In this document: positions 1 to 10,347 of the stretch, piece after piece
How positions within the stretch are numbered: the first letter of the stretch is position 1
How the letters are laid out: each line of letters starts with the position of its first letter
Source of the DNA: Ignelater luminosus
Lineage: Eukaryota; Arthropoda; Insecta; Coleoptera; Elateridae
Length of the DNA: 64,000 nucleotides
Reading direction: 5' to 3'
Assembly: GCA_011009095.1 (NCBI GenBank)
Contig: VTPC01090587.1
Location: 1,013,325 to 1,077,324, forward strand
The notes under the pieces: model-generated
What the model saw: the letters and a program-made list of their open reading frames with translations, nothing else
Told to the model about the DNA's origin: nothing
Database searches by the model: none
Translations under genes and position numbers: made by a program

Positions 1-598
1 TAAAAAGGGCGGTTTGGTTTACGTATTATTTTGCATTTCTAATTTACTTTTTTTTTCGTAAATCTTCGACCTCACCGGTCTCTGAACCAGAGACAATAAT
101 CGTTAAGTTGATTACTAAGCTGGGTGCTTGCAGTCAAATCATAATTATTCCTGCTGCTGCTCCGCAGTCACTGTAGGCATTACGCCTTTTCGGCCTGATG
201 AATAGTAAAAATGGTTTGGATGTGAACGCTGCTGCATATACGCGCGCTGTCGAGATGAAAACTTTTCGATTAAAACTTGTCTGGCCCGGTTAGGGTGGAA
301 GTGTGGAGGTTCGGCTGGTCGACTCCTCGTCAGTCCGGTCTCCAGTTCTCCCCCGGCATCACCGCCACTGCTGGTGTAAGGGCACTCACGCGGAGCACGC
401 TCACTCATACTACGAGTGCACCGCAACCAACCTCGCGGGAGTGCTCGTCTACTTGGCTTTCGCTATGTAGTAGGCCACCTGGATCTTGTTGGTACCTGGA
501 ACAAAAAGCAGAGTTACGGCGGGGAGGGGGAGGTTTAGAGGTTTGTGATGTTTGAAGGTTTGGTGAAAAGTGTCCCGAGCATAGGATATGTTGTAGAT

Positions 599-799
599 TT
601 ACCTGAGGGCCAGGGGGATGTCCTTTAATAGGTCTAGGAGATCGTAGGGGAGCTCCGGGGCTTGGGCGAGGAGAATGACTGGAGGGTGTTTGATCTTCCT
701 CTTGGGCTTCCTGGAAATGTGCAAGAGTGGAGTTTTCAGGGTGTCGAGAGTGGCGGTTCGGTTCTGCTCAACGGCCTTCTTCACGAATCCGCCTCGCAA
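599..799 (-). pseudogene. ORF2 C-terminal tail fragment
   Basis: This short minus-strand frame encodes a basic, Pro-rich stretch (FVKKAVEQNRTATLDTL, then KPKRKIKHPPVILLAQAPEL). Such tails follow the RT thumb in Jockey-like ORF2 proteins. It stops at 599-601. I place it with the relic because of position, strand and base composition; alone it would not be recognisable. Confidence 0.4.
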
Positions 800-874
800 A
801 AAGTCGAGTTTGGCGTCTATCGGAGGTAATCCGGCTAGCTCGCAAACCTCCCCCGAGGGATGGAAGCGATCTAG

Positions 875-1604
875 TCAAAGTAGCCTCCGACACACGGCCC
901 TCTCCTTCTTACGGAGCGATTCCACGAATCTGGGCGCAGCAGTTCCAAGACAGATGAAACTATAATCCAGGACGGGGCGAACGAAGGTTTTGTACGTGTG
1001 GATGAGGGTGCGTTGGTGGCATCCGCGGATGCCGCCGCGAAGAACGGATAAAAGAGAGCTTGCTAGACGATGCCGCAGCATCTCTTGGTTTCCTCGGCCC
1101 AGGACAGGATCTTCGAAAACCGGATGCCCAAGTACGTGACGGTGGGAGACAGCTGGAGACGGCTGCCCCACAGTTGGAGGTGAACGTGGTTATCCGAAAG
1201 CCTCGGTTTCCTAGAGTTGTTTGGGTGTCTGAAAAGTATCGCTTGGGTCTTGTTGGTGTTGGGTTTGATCCTCCACCGCTGAAGCCAGTCCTCGCCGGGG
1301 GCGGAGTTCTTGCCGGAAGCAAGAGCCGTGGCCGTTTCTTCCACCCGGATAGGGAGAAGAACATCCGGGGGCGGCAGGTGAGGGGGCGGTTAGGGAGGAC
1401 TCTGGCCAGAGTTTTTATTCGCAGATCGTTCCAGAACGCGTCATTGACGCGTTGGCGATGGACCTGATCGAAACGGGGGTCGTCTGGGGCCTGCTGGATA
1501 TCGTCGAGCAGATTCGCGGAGACTTCTGCTTTTTCCTGGGGTTCGGCGGTTATCTGGCCGTTGTGTACGAGGTGGGGATTACTGCGTTTTCTGCAGCCTG
1601 TCAT
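875..1604 (-). pseudogene. Reverse transcriptase fragments with palm deleted
   Basis: Three overlapping minus-strand frames make one RT relic. From 1604 the frame contains LLDDIQQAPDDPRFDQVHRQ and leads toward RT motif 0. Near 1380 the frame shifts, and at 1306-1294 the early RT motif NSAPG appears. It is followed immediately by E-D-W-L-Q-R-W-R-I, which normally lies well after the catalytic Y/F-A-D-D box. The thumb follows (NKTQAILF, then VTYLGIRFSK), and another frame gives LIHTYKTFVRPVLDYSFICL down to about 875. A deletion junction near 1291-1296 has therefore removed the catalytic palm. The element cannot encode a working RT. Confidence 0.7.
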
Positions 1605-1667
1605 GGCGCGGAGCTTCTTCCGAAACAGGCTGCCCTGTCTGTGATCTAGGCTAGAGCAGAGCCCCGA

Positions 1668-2039
1668 TCAGCGCTCCTCCTGGTACCTCGTGACTTGCAA
1701 CCGGACGAGCGCGTTGAGTCGGTTCCACTGCGTCTTGACCAGAGGATCACGGGTTCTGGCGAATTCTCTGAACAATCTGCGCTTCTCTTTTATGAGTCGG
1801 ACTATGTTTCTTGGTAGAGATGGGCGATCGGTGTTGATGGATTTGAGGGGAACTGCAGTGTCGACTGCGTCTTGTATGGTGGTGGTAAGGCTGTGAACGG
1901 CGGCGTCGATTTCGGTGATGTCGAGCTCAACACCTAAGAGGACGCACGAAAAGGTTGAGCTTTTAGATGGCCGGGACAGAGGTTGCGACTTCGGTGTTGC
2001 GGGGGCTACTCGGACGGGGTGCCCTATATGGTGGCTCAA
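1668..2039 (-). pseudogene. Endonuclease C-terminus / RT linker fragment
   Basis: This minus-strand frame of 123 codons contains an alternating pattern typical of the region between the endonuclease and RT domains of Jockey-like ORF2: an acidic 'DITEIDAAVHSLTTTIQDAV' stretch, then a basic stretch with RLIKEKRRLFREFARTRDP, and a helix ending in NALVRLQVTRYQEER. Upstream, the residues that should belong to the endonuclease core are absent, so the gag-like tract is joined almost directly to the end of the endonuclease. Confidence 0.55.
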
Positions 2040-2155
2040 GGTTTTGAGTTTCCCACGTAGGCCGTCCTGGTGGGATGTGATGCGCGCCGTACCGTTGGGA
2101 TGTACGGTGACGTCTTTGAGGAAAAAGCTTTAAGAGTGGAGTAGGATTTGGGGAT

Positions 2156-2719
2156 GTGGGAGATAAAGTAGGTGGCGGAGGCAGAGGTGGGAGCGGGATT
2201 TGTGGCAGTTCTGGCAGGTTTGTCGGGTCTGATACGGTACTTCTTGGACGCAGCAGTGGTCCATTCCGGGCTGAAGTCTGGGGAGGACAGGAAGTGTTTT
2301 TAGGAGGGAGCGGCGGCGGAGGAAATGGGAGTAGAGGCGGTGGCAGGGATTGCGGAGGTTTGGGATGCTAAGGTAGGATGTGGGAGGGAATTGAGCACGT
2401 AGCTCACGATGGAGGCGGCAATGGGTTCAATGACGGGGGCAGGAGGAGCGGCGTATGAGGCGGATGGGATAGGATGGAGGGCTGGGGTGTAGGTGCAGGC
2501 GGTGGTAAGGCTCGAAGTGGAGGCGGCAATGGAAGCGTAGGAGCGGGGCGACGAAGAAGAAGGGAGAGTGAGGGAGATGAAAAACGAGTGGTCGGTGAGG
2601 GAGGCAGGCGGTGAAGCGATGGGAGTGGATGCTCGGGGTTGGGACGTGGAGGGATTTGCCCATGTGCGCAAAAAATATGTTTCACGCACATGTGTAAGAA
2701 AAAAAAACAAAAATGACAC
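2156..2719 (-). pseudogene. gag-like ORF1 fragment of the LINE relic
   Basis: The minus-strand frame from 2719 down to 2300 is very rich in Pro, Ser, Ala and Thr, with a SYASIAAS-type stretch that resembles the C-terminal region of Jockey-clade gag proteins. No zinc-knuckle motif is visible, so the piece is 5' truncated or deleted. The first residues (2665-2719) fall in AT-rich flanking DNA and are probably not part of the element. A related but frame-shifted continuation runs to about 2156. It could instead be a low-complexity shadow, but its position directly upstream of endonuclease/RT-like fragments supports ORF1. Confidence 0.45.
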
Positions 2720-3199
2720 ATTAGGTAACTGCTTATTTTTGCAAATTAATACTTTTTTATACTTGTATATTTTTGTACTATTTCATATTTTATTTACGTG
2801 CCTAAAATCGTTAATAATATGTTTCTATCCATTTTGATTAACAATTTTACAAAACAACAATATAAATAATAAGTAATAACAACTTCTTGTTTCACAGCAC
2901 ATCAACAACATAACCTCGAGGAACACGGTTGTTAGATTAGGTAAGTCTACAACTTTATTTGTTTACGTTGTACGACTCCAAATGAAGCACCGTTTCGTTC
3001 TTTTATTCCGAGAAACTCTGCTTACTCTGTGTATCAGGTGATCATTCACTCCACTCGCAACGCTCCAGCACCTAAACAGAAAACCGAACTTACCTAATGT
3101 TGCCTCCAACTTGTTATAATCTGCACGTAAACTGTTCATTTGCTTTACCTCCACTAAGCTGAACCAAACGTGCACTTTAGAAATTGATGACGTCACATT

Positions 3200-3604
3200 C
3201 TTGAACTAGTTTGTAATACGTACAAGTTAGTGCAGTGCAAATGAACAGACCTATTATTTATGAATTGCACTAACTCTCTTTTTATTTAGTGCTGCATATA
3301 TATTAATTGTTAATCCGTAAAACTAATATAAATACACTTTATTCGTACGAGATACCTCTTTATTTTCTGTTGTATTTACAAATAAGCACTACCAATATTG
3401 TTATTTTAGATTGGTATGAATAAAAACACCAAGTCTTCCACTAGAAATGCAGGAAAAATCAAACAAGTTCTAATTTCGTGCGTCAGCCCGCGGGGTGCTA
3501 ACGCATTAACGAGAAGCATGGTGTGAATGGTTGAAACGCATGTAACTGGATTGCATGCAATAACTGCACGCGTGGGCACGCATAGTGTGAATTGGTCGTT
3601 TAAG
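3200..3604. repeat. CCAATTCACAC-family repeat, copy A
   Basis: The stretch ends with GCATAGTGTGAATTGG and closely matches 14336-14521. It also matches, inverted, 12848-13970 (with its 846-bp insertion removed). Shared landmarks include the 'aataagcactacca' block, the block around 3420-3470, and the CG-rich GCACGCGTGGGCACGC tail. A TTTAA follows the terminus (about 3600), in keeping with a TTAA-type target. The left border is unclear. Confidence 0.6.
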
Positions 3605-4990
3605 AATATCAGACTGCTGCTACTGAATTAAATTACATCATTATTTAATATGGTTATAAATTAAATATCTGATACCACAGTACAGAATAAATTATTCTAT
3701 GATCAAAGCATTCGAATTTTCTAATTTTATTTACTAGTTGTCAACGCTATTCTAACCTTTGAATTTATATTCAAAGATTTGAATAACCCACAGTTTATAG
3801 GCGACACAGTTGTCTCATACTCTGAAATTCGATACCGTAACGTAGCAAAAAGTCAGAATTATAGCATATTTTCTAATCGGCAGCGCGCTGGCATTCTTAA
3901 TGGCGTCAAATTACCATCTGGCTGACGTATCAGGCAACAGTATAGGGAAACCTTATACAGTCACTGATCGTGTCAGGAACAGTATTCATGATTATACGTT
4001 ACCATCAGCAAAGAAAGCGTTTTGCGTTTACGAAAAATGACGTTTGTTGTCGAACAAATTCGAATTTTTACCTTTGTACAGATCTCTGTAAAATGGCAAT
4101 TTTTTATATGCACTTGGCGAAGTAGTGGCGATTTTATTAAAAACGTCATATAAGAGAAAAAAAACTAAAGAAAACACGATTGTTGCTACCTCTATTGGAA
4201 ATTTAAAAAACTAGTTTGGGGATGATCATCGGGTAATCACACTCTTGCCACAATAGTAGAATGTATTATCAAAAACCAGCGTATACGCTGCAAAAACCAT
4301 AATAAAAGTTATAAATCTTTAGATATGAATGGCAACATTGGTTGTAGTTCTTCGGCTATTTCGATGAAATTTAGCGCATTTTTTTGTAGATTATTTTTCC
4401 CTATAATAATTTTTTGCCGTTTTTCCACCGTATCGGCTTGAAGCTACAAAAAGAACTCCCGTGTTGGTTTAGGGCTCAAGGGAATACCTCGTGTCAATTC
4501 TGGGACTCAGTGGGAATCCCCTGCATCGATTTGTGGTCCTGAGCTTTCCTTCCCCTTCGAAAAAGTGATGTTCGGAAGGACAATAAAAGAGTCGCCATAA
4601 AAAATAGCTACAAATTAAGTAGCAACAAAATAGCGACTTTTTGGAAAGAAGAAAGAAACTTTTACCGTTTATGCGTCGGCAGTATTAAATATTACCACAT
4701 ATTACTATTACATTGACCTGGCAAGTGGCAACACGGGCAACACCAAAGAAAAAAGAATATTCTGTGGCAACACTGCCAGCATCGCACCTTATCGTTTTCG
4801 TTAACCGTACTTTTACGACTTTTACATTTTAATTTTACAGTTTGAAATTGATATGAGTGATTCCAACTAATTGTTAACATTTTTCGCATTTATTTCAAAA
4901 TTTATTGTTAATTATAATCTATGAATTTGTTGTGGTATAACTTAAATCTTTCATTATAAAGAGTGAGTATTCTAAGGTTATGTTTTTTGC
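3605..4990. other. No gene recognised
   Basis: AT-rich DNA without a convincing reading frame, RNA gene or repeat that I could pair. A slightly more GC-rich patch at about 4430-4590 has no coding or tRNA-like features that I can identify. The last part may hold the 5' region of the Dpy-30-like gene. Confidence 0.4.
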
Positions 4991-5155
4991 CTTTTTGTTT
5001 ACATAAAGATTTTCTTTTCAAGAGTTTAAATCAGAAGAAAGTTTAGGGATTTACAGCACCAACCAAAAACTACTTGGACAGTTGATTATAGTTGTCATCA
5101 TTAAGTAATCAAATCCTTATTAAGATAGTTTACCTTTTGCTTATTGTTAAGCAAC

Positions 5156-5383
5156 ATGGAAAACCCTGAAGAATTTCCTAAGAAACATCGAGTTGATTTG
5201 TCATCTCTTCCAACCCGCCAGTATTTAGATCAAACTGTTGTACCAATCCTTTTACAAGGACTGTCTTATCTTGCTAAGGAACGTCCAGTAGATCCAGTTG
5301 CGGCTTTAGGTAATTTTCTTTTAAAGCATAAAGCTAGTTCCAACAGCCCTGATGATTCTCCAGATACAGAAAAGAAGAATTGA
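5156..5383 (+). CDS. dpy-30: Dpy-30 family protein (COMPASS/MLL methyltransferase subunit)
   Basis: A 75-residue protein in a single exon. Residues about 18-60 form the Dpy-30 motif: [19 protein letters not shown] followed by [12 protein letters not shown], then the [10 protein letters not shown] helix. In known homologues these two helices form the X-shaped dimer that docks on ASH2L in the H3K4 methyltransferase (COMPASS/MLL) complexes in the nucleus; the same fold acts as an anchor in other complexes. The flanking N- and C-termini are short and polar, as usual for the family. I chose the ATG at 5156 because the frame upstream offers only non-ATG codons. A run ending in TTGTTAAG just before the ATG could be a splice acceptor for a 5' untranslated exon. 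An AATAAA lies at 5409-5414. The reading frame is undamaged, so this looks like a functional gene rather than a retrocopy. Confidence 0.9.
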   Translation: MENPEEFPKKHRVDLSSLPTRQYLDQTVVPILLQGLSYLAKERPVDPVAALGNFLLKHKASSNSPDDSPDTEKKN

Positions 5384-5408
5384 AGGCATCATCAATAGCA
5401 TAATTTTG

Positions 5409-5414
5409 AATAAA
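5409..5414 (+). terminator. Candidate poly(A) signal of the Dpy-30-like gene
   Basis: A canonical AATAAA 26 bases after the stop codon. Placement is short but plausible; other AATAAA motifs occur farther on in this AT-rich DNA. Confidence 0.4.
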
Positions 5415-6394
5415 TTAAGTAGTACTCGTATAGATTTTAATTTTGTTTTTAAATTTTTTTATATACATAAAGTTATTAATAATTATTAAGAGTGATACAA
5501 ACGTAGCTTCTCAGAAATAGTGTATTTTGTATTTGCATGACTATTTCAAGCTCGTGTCAACAATTTAATATAATATTTATATATAAAATTTTATTTTTTC
5601 GGTAAGAGAATTACTTGTGGTAATGAAGTTTTATACCATAACTATAGATAATGTATTATACTAACCAATAATAAATATTGCAAATTCAATTATCTATTTT
5701 AATGTAAAAAGACAAAAGGATTATGAACCGATGTGGGGTTAGTGCATTCATTGAAAAACATAAGTATGTTAGGGCCATTTGCAAGTTTCTAGAATAAAGC
5801 TGTATGGCAGGCAATTCCAAAGAATTGTTTATTATGTTTAAATGCTATTCTGCTACCATGACATCGTTGGTATTACCGATTAATTAATAATGGTTTTACC
5901 CACATATGAGGTGAAACAGTTTCCAATTTTTAGTGTTGTGAAAAGTGAAAACCAAAATCTTAATTATTACGGTGCTCATATAGGATGCTCTCATCTAACT
6001 TTCCCAACATGGGGATTTTACTTAATTTGTATGTTACTGCTTTGGTTAAATTACAGAAAAGTTGTAAAATTCTACAATAGTTCAAGTGGCAACCATAAAA
6101 TGTCTGTCGTCAAACACCCAACTAATTTATAAAAAAAAAAAGGATAAAAGTAAAGCTTATAAGAGTGAGAAAGTAAAAATAAAGCAAATTCAGACATGGT
6201 TTGTAATTAATGAGGCAATTATAAGTCCATTATTCACTGGATTGGTTGAATTGCATGCTTGATTTTTAGTATGATTTAATTTTCTGTGTGCAAGGTTAGC
6301 TATTTAACATGATACTGATATCTATAAAAACTGAATACTTTAATTTCCATTTTTTGCCATAACTCTTATTTGCATTTTAATCTCAATTCTGCAA
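5415..6394. other. No gene recognised
   Basis: AT-rich DNA. An 80-codon open frame at 5890-6132 has no similarity I recognise and no coding character; I treat it as chance. Confidence 0.4.
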
Positions 6395-6580
6395 AGATGT
6401 TCTTAAGGACGTTCCCAAGCAAACACTCGTAAAATAAATTTTCTTAAGATTTTCTTGAAAATTTGAATATATATATTTATTAATGTTCTTTATACATAAG
6501 AAAGGTTTCAAACCCCTTGCCACCGTAAATTTGTAGATTTTGGCTGTTAAAATTTGCATTTTTAACATACGAACCATACA
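6395..6580. repeat. Interspersed repeat, inverted relative to 25185-25440
   Basis: This segment and 25185-25440 are inverted diverged copies. Shared blocks include CCAAAATC..AACAGCC, AAGGGGT..GAAAC and GGAC.TTCCCAAGCAAA-type sequence around 'gttcttaaggacgttccc'. A third, shorter match lies at 25010-25090, and a fragment (cttgagaacatccttaagg) at about 6921-6939. The repeat class is unknown. Confidence 0.55.
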
Positions 6581-7930
6581 CCAAAGTATGTTGAAATGGA
6601 TGTTTTATGATATAACAATGGTAATTTTCTTATGACTTTTGAAAATATGACATATTTTCCTGTAAAGAAAATTACAGCAAGCGGTATTCGTCCTTCAGAA
6701 ATTTACCATTTCTTAATTGTGAAATCATTGTTTATGCTCAGTTAAAAACGTTAAATATATATGTAACCTTGAATAATCCTCCAAAATACTAAAACCCAAC
6801 GTAAACAACTCGTGTCTCGATCAGTGTAAAAATGTAACGTTGATTTATTATTATTAATATTAGTGCATGTTATTTTTTTATTTCTGTGTATATGCGACGG
6901 GGCGAAAGAGGGCGCTGTTTCTTGAGAACATCCTTAAGGCAATTTTTTACTTTAACTATGATGTTTCAAATTTTTAGAACCCTCATCAGATTCATTTTTG
7001 TTATGGGGTCACTGTGCAGGGGTTTTACACATTAATACCATATTTTGAAGTTGTTTTCAGTAATATAGCACATGTCTATGTTCTGCTCAACAGTGATACA
7101 CCAATGCAGGAGGTATATTATCAATACTGCAGATTCTCACGGAACATGTGATTTCCTAAAAATTTGAGTTAAATTTTTCAGTTATAATTTGATAGAAGTA
7201 GAAGTAGAAGTAGAAATTTTTCTTTGAAAATCATATTGGAGTGAAAATCAAGATATTGATGATAATATGCCGTCTGTAGAGGGGTATTTCATTGGACAAT
7301 TTATTGAGAAATAAAAATAAATTTATAAACAAAATAGAAGTTACTTCAAGAATTTGCAAAAAGTAGTTACAGGGGGTCTTACCACTAACTAACCGTCAGT
7401 CCTATCAGTAAAACCGCCATTACCGAGGTGGTTGCTAAGTAATTCTGCAATTGTCTACATAAGGTATTATAGCCACGTTACTGCCTTGTATTCAAACTTC
7501 GAATTGGGATGTGATGTTACAAGCAGGATTTGTCACACACGCGGATAGAGAATGATTAGCATATCAACCCTGGGAGAACAATAAATCCTTAAATTAGAGT
7601 AACAAACAGTAGGCATAGAGTCTAATGCAAATCTAGTGGTGACGAGAGAGGAAATTACAGGATAGGCAACTTTCGCTACATTATGACCAAAACATTGTTT
7701 TGCAAATTTTTTTATTTATTTTATTTAGTTATTTCGAATATTGTTTGTCTTATTTCTGTGTAAATATTCAACGATGTTTTAACTTACTAGTTAAATAAAT
7801 AAAAATATTGGTGAGATTACCAATAGGCAGTATTAAAAAAGTAGTCGTACGTAGTGTAGGTAAGACGCTTTTCCTCTTCCTCTGTTTTTAAATTTCTTGC
7901 CCACAAACTAGTATTATACGCTCTCCCTGG
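6581..7930. other. No gene recognised
   Basis: AT-rich intergenic DNA with only a short (AGTAGA)-like run near 7196-7215. Nothing else could be supported. Confidence 0.35.
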
Positions 7931-7980
7931 CAATGTTCCCTCTAAGGTGTGCGTTAATGCGCACGCACAGCATTTAAAAA
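7931..7980. repeat. Possible terminus of a Tip100/Zaphod-like hAT element
   Basis: CAATGTTCCCTCTAAGGTGT followed by GCG-rich dyads (TGCGCACGCAC) resembles, from memory, the ends of Tip100/Zaphod-type hAT elements. A related sequence in reverse orientation lies at 23396-23416. No matching right end or target duplication was found here, though similar GCG-containing DNA recurs around 8400-8530. Confidence 0.3.
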
Positions 7981-10347
7981 TTAACGCACAAAGATAATAC
8001 ACTCGCGCACAGTAATATTCAAATTCAAAAAGATTTATTTTTTTGCTGACCTCAACAATAATCTTAATTAATTTAAATTCCAATTAGATTGCTTTGTTAT
8101 AAAACTAAAGTAGGTATATTTGTTTAACTAACACCGTTGTAACAATTGAGAATTGGGGTTATAATAGGTATTTTGTTTTCTGTTTCTTCTGGGCAAGGTT
8201 GCCAAATTAAAGTAAAATTTGTCCGCATATTATTTACACATGTTTTTCTCACATTTGTCTACAAACTTATTACTCAAATGAATTCGGGTGTATGAAATTT
8301 TCAAAATTATTGTAAAGAAATTAAACAACATTTAAAAAAAGTGAGGGAAAAATTGTGTTGGATGATTACAAATTTGGCAACTCCGCTTGTGCCTCCATAA
8401 ACTCCTAACGCACAACCTTTTCAGTCGGTGCATTAAGAGCTTGTACCTTTCACTCCGTCCTGTAAAAACCGAACGCTACAATAGCGCACTCTGTTAACTC
8501 GATCACAAAAAACGAACGGCTTTTACAACAAGCGGAGCACTCCGAGTTTTAAGAACAACATAAACGAACGTACCTTAAAAACAAAAGTATTATAACATGC
8601 GATCATTAAAAAAAAAGTTTCCAGGAGGCTGTGAAATGTTTTCCTAGGGCGTAGCTTAGACACAACGCATGCCAACACATAACCTATAAACTGATGATTT
8701 TGCCATGTTTCTAATGTAAACCATTGTAAACCGTCAATTTGACAGATAATTTTCCGGAATAAGCTAAGACAGAAATATGGTAGGGGTAGATGAGATGATG
8801 CCGTATTAAAGCATTATACATGTTTAAAGCTCAATTTAAACGTTTCAATTTATTTGTTATTTCCAGAAAAAGATTTTTTTCCGAAATGCAAGAAAATGTC
8901 AAGTGCATTTAGATGTTTCAATTTTTTTTTTTAGTATTTAGCTGCCAAAATGCAAAAATTGCCCACCTTCAAGAGAATTGAGGAGTACAGTTTTTGTATT
9001 TAACTTCATTATTGTGATGCCATTATTTAATATTTATTATAACCTGAAAACTTTCTCGCTGTTTCTTGCAAATATTATTACAGCACCTAAAGTATAAAAA
9101 TAGTATTTTCTGTTATTACTTTTATTTATAAAAGATGAACAAAGCAAAACTCAAAAAAAATGTATTTATTGTACACAACTGTGGCGATAGAATACTTTAT
9201 GTTAAGTAAATGAGTACTACCATTGTTTAAGCAAGGGTACTACTACTAAATAAGACACCTCTTCGAAGGAGATGGGTGGAACCACGGAAAATCGCTCTAA
9301 TGCGCAGGTTAGCAGTGGCGTGACCCCCACAACCCCCCCAAACCATATCTTACTTTTTTGTCTTTCAATAGATATTTTATAAATATTAACCAAAATACTG
9401 AGTATGTATAAAGATTTTTAGAAAGCTGGAATGAGTAATATGAAAAAAAATGTTAAATTTTAGAATTTACTGCTGCCTCCAAGTTAAAAGTTAAATAAAC
9501 TTCACCAATAATAGCGAGCCTGTCCAGGTTCGTAGTAGTAAAATCAGCCAATCATGTATATCAGCTGGGTGAGATCGGATATAATCGAACAAATTGCACA
9601 TCTAGTTCAATAGTGCCGCAAGTCCAAAAAATCGAATTTTGAGTTATGGCGATATAAATCTGCCTTCATAACGTCTGCATAGAATGCAATAAAGCCGTAA
9701 CTAAATTTACATTTCATTTAAGCAGTAACCAGTAAACTAAAATCCTTACTACACTGAACGACTTTTTGGATGTAATATGGCTACAACAATTAAGGCGATA
9801 TTACTCAAACAATAAAATACAAAATAATTCTATATGGCCGTAACTGCTAAAAAATTTAACATAACTGTTTTCTTCTCACATTCACTGTTTAGTTTAACCG
9901 TAAAATTCCTCGAGTTACAGCATCTGAATGTACGACCGGCCGCTTAAACAAAGGGAGGGTTCATCTTTTCACTGATTTAATTTATTGCTTTCGTTTCCTC
10001 CCTTATATTTAAGATTTTCTACGAATTTGTCAAAATCATCTGTTTTAAATAAGAACTCGACCGTTCTGAATGGTATTGTTTTCTTCAGTTGTCATGTTGT
10101 TTTTGCATGAGTAGTGTCAGGTCTTTTGGTGTGAAATCGCAAAAAGGTTTTTAAACAGAATAAAGTGTCTTTTCTGTTATAATTTGTAAATTTTGCAATA
10201 CCGTATTTTTATACATTAATTTGAAAAATTTTAAATTGGCAGTTTTACATTTTCATAATAATATTTCTTAGATAAGTAATTAATTTTATTATCTTCTAAA
10301 AAGGTTATTAGTTGTAGAATGTTGCTATTTTTATAGTGTGTTCAAGT
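7981..10347. other. No gene recognised; possible left part of a hAT element
   Basis: AT-rich DNA with no credible coding region. CAGTGGCGTGACCC at 9313-9326 looks like a hAT terminus and lies about 1 kb before the transposase relic at 10348, so it might be the left end of that element. No matching right end was found, so this remains a guess. Confidence 0.25.

Larger units (their letters stand above)
1..2665 (-). mobile_element. Non-LTR retrotransposon relic, internally deleted
   Basis: This is a GC-rich block, in sharp contrast to the AT-rich DNA right of about 2665. Read on the minus strand it gives, in order, a Pro/Ser/Ala-rich gag-like tract, an endonuclease-to-RT linker, the start of the reverse transcriptase (RT), the RT thumb and the C-terminal tail. 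This is the domain order of Jockey-like LINEs. Most of the endonuclease and the whole catalytic palm, including the Y/F-A-D-D box, are missing, and the fragments lie in different frames. It is a dead copy. The left end is not defined; bases 1-600 may be its 3' untranslated region. The family assignment rests on motif recall, not on a search. Confidence 0.75.

Noticed and set aside
875..1467. Plus-strand frames in the GC-rich block at the left edge
   Set aside because: The recognisable RT motifs are on the minus strand; the plus frames are shadows in GC-rich DNA.
5890..6132. 80-codon open frame with a hydrophobic stretch after the Dpy-30-like gene
   Set aside because: No homology recognised and no coding bias; probably untranslated or intergenic DNA.
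9313..9326. CAGTGGCGTGACCC as the left end of the DUF4371 hAT element
   Set aside because: No inverted partner or 8-bp duplication could be found, so the boundary is unsupported.
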